From assembly GCA_021785315.1 (NCBI GenBank), contig JAJYFX010000167.1, positions 1 through 5,292 on the forward strand: a stretch of 5,292 nt of DNA, read 5' to 3'. Each line of letters begins with the position of its first letter. The first letter of the stretch is position 1. The notes under the pieces are model-generated. The model saw only the letters and a program-made list of their open reading frames with translations, did not search any database and had not been told where the DNA came from. Source of the DNA: Actinomycetes bacterium. Its GTDB lineage: Bacteria > Actinomycetota > Acidimicrobiia > Acidimicrobiales > Acidimicrobiaceae. Below are positions 1 to 5,094 of the stretch, one piece after another. The position numbers and the translations under genes were made by a program.

Positions 1-762
1 GTTCTGTCCCCCAATCTCTGCGCCGCCAAAGACATAGACTGAGTTGCCAAGAGCAGCCAGCGCAGGGTAACGAACCGCGACCTTGAGCGTCGATATCTGC
101 CTGAACGTGGTTCCATCGGTCGTTTCGAGCACCGCCGGATCCGCCGCGGAACCGTTGTAGCCGCCGGCGATCACCACGGACCCATTTACGCTTACGGCGG
201 TGCAGTCCGATCGAGGCTGGGGCAGAGTGCCAATGACAGTTCCATTTCCACCCGACGACGGCACCGCTTCGACGCTACTCACCGTGCTGACGGATCCGCC
301 ACCGAACACCATGTAATCGCTTCCTACCACTGCCCCGGCAGCATCATGCACCGCGGCAGGCAAAGTGCCGTCCGGACTTAGAGCGCCGTTGGCAAGATTC
401 AGGCGAAACACCCCGTTTGCGGACGTGTCCGCTGCAGTGAGGCCTCCAAGGATCACCAGTTCATTGTTGCCCGCCGGCAGCAACACCATCCGGCTGAGCG
501 GATTTCGGAGCTGCCAGGTTGCCTTCGCCACATGAAGGGCAACCGGTGACGTAGACGTAGTTGGCGCAACAGAATTACTGACCGCTTTCTTTGCCGGCGC
601 AGAAGCAGGCGAAGAACCGCACGCGCTGGCAACCATGGACAAAGCAACCAACGCCGATCCGCCAAGCAAGCTATTTAATCGAAATTCACTCAGCTTCGCC
701 AATTTTGAATTGCTAAGAGCCTTCCAGATACCGACAGGCTGATCGAAACTAGCAAGTGTCAT
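1..762 (-). CDS. Kelch-repeat beta-propeller lipoprotein, partial (C-terminus beyond left edge)
   Basis: This frame reads open from an ATG at 762 to the left edge, giving the first 254 residues without a stop. A hydrophobic segment (about residues 31-47) ends in VASAC, an acceptable though non-ideal lipobox with Cys48 as the probable lipidated residue. A Ser/Ala/Thr/Pro-rich linker follows to about residue 73. After that come repeats with hydrophobic-GG blades near residues 103-107 (VILGG), 151-155 (MVFGG), 196-201 (VVIAGG) and 242-247 (VYVFGG), spaced about 46-48 residues apart as in Kelch propellers. The protein is therefore probably exported, membrane-anchored and made of a beta-propeller; its ligand or partner cannot be told. 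The start is supported by AAGG 7 bases upstream, but it leaves an unusually long 30-residue stretch before the hydrophobic core, so a later start (for example TTG at residue 21) is possible. It lies 116 bases downstream of hisS on the same strand. Confidence 0.8.
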   Translation of the reverse strand, partial: MTLASFDQPVGIWKALSNSKLAKLSEFRLNSLLGGSALVALSMVASACGSSPASAPAKKAVSNSVAPTTSTSPVALHVAKATWQLRNPLSRMVLLPAGNNELVILGGLTAADTSANGVFRLNLANGALSPDGTLPAAVHDAAGAVVGSDYMVFGGGSVSTVSSVEAVPSSGGNGTVIGTLPQPRSDCTAVSVNGSVVIAGGYNGSAADPAVLETTDGTTFRQISTLKVAVRYPALAALGNSVYVFGGAEIGGQN

Positions 763-788
763 TGCTCAACCTTAGGTTGGACCTGATG

Positions 789-806
789 CTGGACCGACCA
801 GTCCAG
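789..806 (-). terminator. Weak hairpin between hisS and the Kelch lipoprotein gene
   Basis: A perfect 6-bp inverted repeat, CTGGAC and GTCCAG, flanks a 6-base loop in the 116-base gap downstream of hisS. No T-run follows in the minus direction. It may be a weak terminator or simply a processing structure, and the lipoprotein gene could be co-transcribed with hisS. I see no convincing separate promoter in this gap. Confidence 0.25.
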
Positions 807-878
807 TCCGGGAGAAATCGCATTCCTATTACCGCTTAGTCGCAATTTGCTTATCGGCAGGGCACTGGCCAGACCGCT

Positions 879-2168
879 CTAGAGCTCCCTGGGCTCGGTA
901 TCCTCGCCGTAAACGAGCACGCCAAAAAAGTCTCCTTCGCGCCGAGCAAGGTTGGCCTCGGTCTCAAGCCTCTTGAACTGGTTGCCGATCTTGGCCTGCC
1001 GATGGCGCAGGGATACGCTGTAACCCGCTTGCCTCCACCGATCAGCTAGCTGGTACACGGGCTTTAGCTCGTCGGACTCGGCAAAGAGAATCGTTACGTA
1101 TCTCTGCGCCGCGCCCCGGGAAGAATCGGCATTATCTGACAGTATTGACATCACTCGCTCGAACCCGATCGAGAATCCAACGGCAGGGGAGCCTCTGCCG
1201 TAACGCTCGAGCATCTTGTCATATCGCCCGCCGCCGGCAATCGATGAACCCCAGCCTGGATAAGCCACCTCGAAGACCGTCCCGGTGTAATAGCCCATTC
1301 CCCGAACAACCGTCGGGTCGAGAGATACCGAGTAGTCTCCTCCGCCAAGATCCTCGGAGAATGAAGCTATTTTTTCTATCTGAGAAAGAGCCTCGTCGGC
1401 TACTCCGATCTCGGAGTAGAAATCCACCGGATCCCGTCCGCTTGACAGCTCCTGCAGCAACTTCATGGCTTTGTCTATCGACCCGGGGACAAATGACTTC
1501 GCTGCGAGCTCTTTCGCTACGCCATCGATTCCGACCTTGTCCAGCTTGTCCAGAATGATGAAAAACTCGCCTGCCCGGGATTCTTCGAACCCGCAATAGC
1601 GGTGGAACGACTCAAGGGCCCGGCGATCGTTGATCTTGATTTCGAACCCGCGTAGCGAAAGAGCCTTCAGAGCCTCCGCGGAAGCAGCGATAAGTTCGAT
1701 CTCGCCCAAATAGCTGGGCTCTCCGAGAATGTCTATATCGCACTGGGTGAACTGGCGGAACCTCCCCTTTTGAGGACGCTCGGCTCTAAAAACCGGTCCG
1801 ATCTGTATCGCCTTGAAGGGCATCGGAAGCAGCGCGTGGTTGTTTGCATAATACCTTGTCAACGGTACTGTCAAGTCGAAACGTAGAGCGAGATCACACA
1901 GGTCGTCTTCACTTTTGACCTCTGCCAGATCAAGCTTGTCGCCCCGCTTGAGTATCTTGAACAGAAGCTTCTCGTTCTCACCCCCTACACCGCCGGTCAG
2001 CCAGTCGATGTTCTCGATTATCGGAACCTCTACCTGGGTGAAACCATGCTTCGAGTAAGTTTCGAGGATCCTTGAGACAGCCCAGCTCCTGAGCTGTGCC
2101 TCCTTGGGCAGGATATCCCTCGTTCCTCTGGCGGGTGCGGCATTTTTGTTACTCAAGAGCAATCCCAA
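879..2168 (-). CDS. hisS: Histidine--tRNA ligase (HisRS)
   Basis: This cytoplasmic class II synthetase charges tRNA-His with histidine using ATP. The N-terminal ARGTRDILP (residues 13-21) is the standard HisRS opening. Motif 2 starts at GPVFRAERPQKGRFRQF (124-140). The histidine-specific signatures are RGMGYYTGTVFE (289-300) and AGGGRYDKM (311-319), and motif 3 is AVGFSIGFERV (329-339). The C-terminal anticodon-binding domain starts near 356. RFDLTVPLTRYYA (96-108) and QCDIDILGE (142-150) resemble eukaryotic/archaeal-type HisRS more than the E. coli type. The protein ends just after VLVYGEDTEPREL, so its anticodon domain looks 20 or so residues shorter than usual. The length (429) is otherwise normal, and the anticodon domain and RGMGYYTG motif argue against the paralogue HisZ. 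The start is uncertain: TTG codons lie at 2168, 2162 and 2156, no ATG or GTG lies in frame before the stop at 2195-2193, and GGGA sits 6 bases before the TTG at 2156. Confidence 0.96.
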   Translation of the reverse strand: MGLLLSNKNAAPARGTRDILPKEAQLRSWAVSRILETYSKHGFTQVEVPIIENIDWLTGGVGGENEKLLFKILKRGDKLDLAEVKSEDDLCDLALRFDLTVPLTRYYANNHALLPMPFKAIQIGPVFRAERPQKGRFRQFTQCDIDILGEPSYLGEIELIAASAEALKALSLRGFEIKINDRRALESFHRYCGFEESRAGEFFIILDKLDKVGIDGVAKELAAKSFVPGSIDKAMKLLQELSSGRDPVDFYSEIGVADEALSQIEKIASFSEDLGGGDYSVSLDPTVVRGMGYYTGTVFEVAYPGWGSSIAGGGRYDKMLERYGRGSPAVGFSIGFERVMSILSDNADSSRGAAQRYVTILFAESDELKPVYQLADRWRQAGYSVSLRHRQAKIGNQFKRLETEANLARREGDFFGVLVYGEDTEPREL

Positions 2169-2178
2169 ACATATATCG

Positions 2179-2190
2179 AGCCAAATGGCT
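2179..2190. repeat. Short palindrome in the divergent hisS/RDD spacer
   Basis: AGCCA-AA-TGGCT is a perfect 5-bp inverted repeat with a 2-base centre. It lies just upstream of the hisS start codons, and on the plus side it abuts the TTGACA element of the putative RDD promoter. It could be an operator or chance; nothing else in the window repeats it. Confidence 0.2.
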
Positions 2191-2195
2191 GATCA

Positions 2196-2225
2196 TTGAC
2201 AAAGACCTAGCCTACATCGTACAAA
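2196..2225 (+). promoter_or_regulatory. Putative sigma70-type promoter for the RDD gene
   Basis: A perfect TTGACA -35 box (2196-2201) is followed after 18 bases by TACAAA (2220-2225), which matches TATAAT at four of six positions. Transcription would start near 2232, giving a leader of roughly 85 bases before the RDD start codon. On the opposite strand, TTGTCA (2201-2196) and TATATG (2175-2170) are 20 bases apart, a poor promoter for hisS. Confidence 0.4.
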
Positions 2226-2317
2226 TTTCTGGAAAGTCTTATGCCCCACCTGCAGCTCGCGACAGCGACATTTAAAGCTAAGGTGAAATAGGGAAGACAA
2301 GATACAAGGAGGACGCA

Positions 2318-2797
2318 ATGGCCAGTCCATGGGAATCTTCCTCCTCAAGCCGTTTTGGCGAAGAAAATAACCCGCAGGTGAACGACCGTCTCACCTATCC
2401 TCTCGCCTCATTCGGCCAGCGAGCCTTAGCATGGCTGATCGACCTCCTGATTATGGCGGCCATTGGCGAAGCCCTGGTCCGCATCAATCCCAGACTTGGC
2501 AACGATCTGAGCGCGCTGGTGGACCTCGGGTATATGGTGATCCTGCTCGGAGGACCGTTTGGCCAAACCGTTGGCGCGAAGGTCGCCAGAGTGAGGGTCA
2601 TCAATCTAAATGGAAGCAAGCTTGGCTATTTGAGGGCCACTGTCAGATATCTCGTCTCGGGAATAAGCGCGATCATTCTAGGTCTCGGCTATCTCATGAT
2701 GCTCAGAGACGCTAAACGTCAGACTCTGCATGACAAAGTGGCCGGATCACTGGTAATCTCCGTTGCGCATGGGAACGGTTTCGAGCCCCTTGACTGA
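2318..2797 (+). CDS. RDD-family membrane protein
   Basis: This is a small integral membrane protein of 159 residues, and RDD domains have no single established biochemical role. A polar Ser/Asn/Glu-rich tail (residues 1-25) precedes the first membrane segment (about 35-50), which carries the family Arg and Asp as FGQRALAWLID (R35, D42). A second segment spans about 66-82. FGQTVGAKVARVRV (81-94) matches the loop typical of RDD proteins, a third segment spans about 110-129, and LHDKVAGSLVI (137-147) is the usual ending with the second Asp (D139). The ATG is fixed by AAGGAGG at 2306-2312, 5 bases upstream, an excellent ribosome-binding site. It diverges from hisS and appears to be monocistronic. 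Function beyond being a membrane protein cannot be given from the sequence. Confidence 0.92.
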   Translation: MASPWESSSSSRFGEENNPQVNDRLTYPLASFGQRALAWLIDLLIMAAIGEALVRINPRLGNDLSALVDLGYMVILLGGPFGQTVGAKVARVRVINLNGSKLGYLRATVRYLVSGISAIILGLGYLMMLRDAKRQTLHDKVAGSLVISVAHGNGFEPLD

Positions 2798-2822
2798 GAC
2801 TCCCCGCAACTGCGGTTGAGTC
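2798..2822 (+). terminator. Hairpin just after the RDD gene, probable terminator
   Basis: GACTC (2798-2802) pairs with GAGTC (2818-2822), and inside it CCGCA pairs with TGCGG, separated from the outer stem by a small internal loop. It begins one base after the stop codon. A C-run rather than a T-run follows, so if it terminates it is not a canonical intrinsic terminator. Confidence 0.4.
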
Positions 2823-3120
2823 CCCCCGTATGCTCAAGTGATCCCAACCGGTACAAAGAACCACCGGCGAAGCCCGACTCAATTTGAGTTGTACCCGCTG
2901 GCAGTTATTTCCCAGTGCAGTTGAACCGCGATGAGACCTCGCCGGCCGCGGTCCTGTTTGAACTTATCCCTCGTTTGCCGTAGAGCTGAGTTTTTGTCCA
3001 AAAACGGGCTGGTGCAGGAGCTCTAGACAAGCGCCATGCGGGTGTCCCGCATAGCGGATGTACGCTTGCTGCCCTTTCAGCCTACGGCTCACATAATTGT
3101 AAGTATTGCCGCCGACGAAG
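2823..3120. other. Non-coding stretch with several inverted repeats
   Basis: I find no gene with codon support or a ribosome-binding site in these roughly 300 bases. They contain three clear inverted repeats: ACTCAA-T-TTGAGT (2877-2889); TAGAGCT/AGCTCTA (2981-2987 with 3019-3025) enclosing GTTTTT-GTCC-AAAAAC (2990-3005); and ATGCGGG-TGT-CCCGCAT (3036-3052), whose stem extends by three more pairs past one mismatch. They lie upstream of the cobalamin-riboswitch promoter and could be operators, remnants of an element, or a small structured RNA. Confidence 0.5.
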
Positions 3121-3149
3121 TTGACAGCGCTCCAGCTGACTACTAAGGT
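3121..3149 (+). promoter_or_regulatory. Promoter of the cobalamin-riboswitch/cbpAB transcript
   Basis: A perfect TTGACA -35 box (3121-3126) is separated by the ideal 17 bases from TAAGGT (3144-3149), a TAnnnT -10 box of the kind common in actinobacteria. The predicted start near 3156 lies about 10 bases before the first riboswitch helix, exactly where a riboswitch leader should begin. Confidence 0.65.
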
Positions 3150-3162
3150 GACTCCAAATTGA

Positions 3163-3330
3163 ATACCGCGAGGTGCCCCTTATGTGGGGAGAATCGGGAA
3201 GTCGGTGAGAATCCGGCACGGACCCGCCACTGTAAGCGTGGAGTTTGCGTCTTTGACCACTGGATGCTTGGCCATCTGGGAAGGTGACGCGAATGGCGAT
3301 GCGCAAGTCAGGAGACCGGCCTCGACGGTA
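3163..3330 (+). ncRNA. Cobalamin (B12) riboswitch aptamer
   Basis: The leader RNA binds adenosylcobalamin or a related cobalamin and changes expression of the genes behind it. The conserved elements appear in order: GGTGCC (3172-3177), GGGAAGTCGGTGAGAATCCG (3205-3224 region), GGACCCGCCACTGTAA, the central CCACTGG and GGGAAGG segments, and the B12-box core AAGTCAGGAGACCGGCC (from 3305). The closing P1 helix is visible: CCG (3166-3168) and CGAGG (3169-3173) pair with CCTCG (3320-3324) and CGG (3326-3328). The aptamer lies 126 bases before cbpA and on the same strand, so cbpA and cbpB are its natural targets. In known cases B12 binding lowers expression; the direction here is inferred. Confidence 0.95.
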
Positions 3331-3358
3331 AGGACATAGCCTGCCTGTGGAACGGCAG
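3331..3358 (+). promoter_or_regulatory. Riboswitch regulatory hairpin with kissing loop
   Basis: CTGCC (3341-3345) and GGCAG (3354-3358) form a hairpin whose loop contains GTGG (3347-3350). GTGG is complementary to CCAC at 3227-3230, in the aptamer loop that forms the kissing-loop contact in cobalamin riboswitches. The hairpin sits directly after the aptamer, as expected for the regulatory domain that senses ligand binding. Confidence 0.65.
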
Positions 3359-3380
3359 CTTGGCAACGGGAGGCTTGCCT

Positions 3381-3414
3381 GGTGTTTACATTTCCATCCT
3401 CGCACACCCTTTTT
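3381..3414 (+). terminator. Possible riboswitch-controlled attenuator
   Basis: GGTGT (3381-3385) can pair with ACACC (3404-3408), followed by CTTTTT (3409-3414). The stem is only 5 bp with an 18-base loop, so it is a weak intrinsic terminator by itself. A hairpin GGCAA/TTGCC (3362-3366 with 3375-3379) lies immediately upstream. Together they could make the transcription-control part of the riboswitch. Confidence 0.35.
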
Positions 3415-3440
3415 AGTTTCACGCGAGCAGAACTGTCTCG

Positions 3441-3450
3441 GGAGGGGGTG
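3441..3450 (+). promoter_or_regulatory. Strong ribosome-binding site of cbpA, possible riboswitch target
   Basis: GGAGGGGG (3441-3448) lies 7 bases before the ATG at 3456 and decides that start; the GTG at 3448 reads into a stop after three codons. GGGTG (3446-3450) is complementary to CACCC at 3405-3409, extendable by two G-U pairs, so the site could be masked by the leader RNA. Confidence 0.7.
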
Positions 3451-3455
3451 ACACA

Positions 3456-3599
3456 ATGACGACCAAATCCAAGAAAGCAACGGTGACGGCATACCGCAAA
3501 GCATGCCAGCCGACCGGTATAGGCCTGTCTCACTACGTACTGGTAGTAAACACGCCGGCTCACCAAGAAGAGAACGAGGGCAGAGCCGATGTCGCTTGA
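3456..3599 (+). CDS. cbpA: CbpA-type RiPP precursor peptide (47 aa)
   Basis: This short gene encodes a 47-residue peptide and sits between a cobalamin riboswitch and a radical SAM/SPASM enzyme, the usual layout of a precursor for a modified peptide. It has a basic N-terminal part (TTKSKKATVTAYRK), a single cysteine (C17), a compact middle CQPTGIGLSHYVLVV (residues 17-31), and an acidic, Glu-rich tail (HQEENEGRADVA). There is no signal peptide or lipobox. The start is fixed by GGAGGGGG upstream. The middle, with Cys17, Gly21, Gly23, Ser25, His26 and Tyr27, is the most likely modified core, but where leader ends and core begins cannot be seen. I recognise the arrangement as the CbpA family, from memory of its name; the mature product and its role are, as far as I know, not established. 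An unrelated small protein is the alternative. Confidence 0.85.
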   Translation: MTTKSKKATVTAYRKACQPTGIGLSHYVLVVNTPAHQEENEGRADVA

Positions 3600-3646
3600 C
3601 GCTTTGAACCCATCACACTTCTTGCGGCACAAGAGACCGGACTGGC

Positions 3647-3662
3647 GGACTCTGCAAAGTCC
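3647..3662 (+). repeat. Small hairpin in the cbpA-cbpB gap
   Basis: GGACT and AGTCC flank a 6-base loop in the 92-base spacer between the two genes. No T-run follows, so full termination is unlikely. It may stabilise or process the upstream cbpA part of the message so that more peptide than enzyme is made; this is inference. Confidence 0.3.
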
Positions 3663-3691
3663 AACAGCAGAGCTAAACGGAGAGTGAGCAA

Positions 3692-5068
3692 ATGACCGAC
3701 ACCCGCTTGATCTCTGACGCCAGTCCATCCTTGGTGAGGTTCGATATTCACCATCCGGAATATGAAGCAGTCATCGATGCAGATACCGCCTTTTGGTCGC
3801 TAGTCAGAAAAGACGTTTCGAAAGAAATCCTCACAGATACAGGGTTCCTGGAGAAGATAAGCGAAAACAGGCGAGCATTCGCCGAAGAAATGGACCATTT
3901 GCGATTCGGCCTGGTTCCATCGGCGGTGTACTTTAACCCCACCGAGCGCTGCAATCTGAACTGTACCTACTGCTATTTACCGGAATCCATGCGTCGGCAC
4001 GGCCAAAATATGTCCAAGGAACAGCTGACTGAAGCCCTTGACCTGCTTCTCGACTATTTCCGCAGGCAGATGCCACCCGATGTGAAGCCACAGCTGATCT
4101 TTCACGGTTCCGAGCCAATGCTCAATCGGGCAAATGTATTCGCCACCATCGATCACTTCAAAGACGACTTCATTTTCGGGATACAAACTAACGGAACGCT
4201 GCTCGACTCAGAAGCCATTGAGTTCATAACTTCAAGGGGCATAAGTCTCGGCTTGTCCCTGGACGGACCTACGGCTGAGATAACAAACCGGACAAGGCAC
4301 ACCTTCAGCGGACATGGGATCCACGATCGTGTAATAGATGTGATGGAGAGCCTGCGCGGATACCAAAACTATTCGGTGATCACAACTGTAACGACCCAGA
4401 ACCTCGAGCACCTGACCGAAATGGTGGAGCTTTTCCACTCCCTGGAAGTGCCAACATGCATGCTCAACCAGGTGCGCTGCACGCTTCCTGGAGGCCTGCA
4501 GGTCCGTCCTAGCGATGACGACTTCACAAGGTCGTACATCAAAGCGCTCGAGAGGACTCACGAACTCTATTCGGAGACAGGACGCAAGTTAGTAGTAGCC
4601 AATTTTGCCAACATCGTGCTAGCTGTCGTGGCACCCACCGCTCGAAGGCTGATGTGCGACATCTCCCCCTGCGGCGGAGGCCGCTGCTTCTTCGCGGTCA
4701 ATGCCCGCGGAGATCTCTTCCCGTGCAGCGAATTCATAGGCCTCCCTACCTTCAATGGCGGAAACCTTTTCAGCGGGGGACTCGAGACCTGCTTCGAAAC
4801 GAGCGCTTTCCAAAGCGTGACGGGGCGTAAGATCGAAGAGATCGACGAGTGCGGAACATGTCCAATCCGCCATTTCTGCGGAGCTCCCTGTCCCGCCGAA
4901 GCGCACGAGATCAACGGCGGAATCAACCAGCGCGGCGCATTCTGCGACTTTTACAAGGACCAAGTGCGCTATGTGCTCAGACTCATAGCAGATGGCATTG
5001 AGAATGACTTTCTGTGGGACAACTGGGACAAGGGAATTCCAACAGTTTTCGACATGAACATGAAATGA
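3692..5068 (+). CDS. cbpB: CbpB-type radical SAM/SPASM peptide-modifying enzyme
   Basis: A cytoplasmic iron-sulfur enzyme that should use S-adenosylmethionine to generate a radical and modify the CbpA peptide. Residues 1-75 form an N-terminal region I do not recognise. The radical SAM core starts at RCNLNCTYC, with cluster ligands C87, C91 and C94, followed by HGSEP (138-142, the GGEP-like SAM motif), QTNGT (165-169) and SLDGP (189-193). The C-terminal SPASM region has C322, C327, C332, then G340-x4-C345, C367, and C387-x2-C390-x5-C396-x3-C400 with a final C418, enough ligands for two auxiliary 4Fe-4S clusters. There is no B12-binding domain. GGAG at 3679-3682, 9 bases upstream, supports the ATG. 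Its place behind the riboswitch and cbpA, with no other gene between, points to CbpA as substrate. Full length (458) and no missing core residues; the chemistry (thioether, C-C crosslink or other) cannot be told. Confidence 0.93.
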   Translation: MTDTRLISDASPSLVRFDIHHPEYEAVIDADTAFWSLVRKDVSKEILTDTGFLEKISENRRAFAEEMDHLRFGLVPSAVYFNPTERCNLNCTYCYLPESMRRHGQNMSKEQLTEALDLLLDYFRRQMPPDVKPQLIFHGSEPMLNRANVFATIDHFKDDFIFGIQTNGTLLDSEAIEFITSRGISLGLSLDGPTAEITNRTRHTFSGHGIHDRVIDVMESLRGYQNYSVITTVTTQNLEHLTEMVELFHSLEVPTCMLNQVRCTLPGGLQVRPSDDDFTRSYIKALERTHELYSETGRKLVVANFANIVLAVVAPTARRLMCDISPCGGGRCFFAVNARGDLFPCSEFIGLPTFNGGNLFSGGLETCFETSAFQSVTGRKIEEIDECGTCPIRHFCGAPCPAEAHEINGGINQRGAFCDFYKDQVRYVLRLIADGIENDFLWDNWDKGIPTVFDMNMK

Positions 5069-5094
5069 TGGGATTCCATATCCGCGCATGATCA

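Noticed and set aside
1145..1596. Overlapping open frames within hisS on both strands
   Set aside because: They lie inside the fully conserved HisRS reading frame and encode Arg-rich sequence typical of shadow frames.
3036..3146. 36-codon plus-strand frame starting at ATG 3036
   Set aside because: The start codon is buried in the ATGCGGG hairpin, the nearest AGGAG is about 16 bases away, and the frame runs into the promoter of the riboswitch transcript.
2823..3160. tRNA or other standard RNA gene in the long intergenic stretch
   Set aside because: I found no T-loop consensus, acceptor pairing or other familiar RNA core on either strand.
3082..3728. Long minus-strand open frames covering the riboswitch and cbpA (140 and 182 codons)
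   Set aside because: They run antisense through a clear cobalamin riboswitch and the cbpA gene, have no ribosome-binding site, and encode compositions rich in Arg, Ser and Cys with no recognisable domain.
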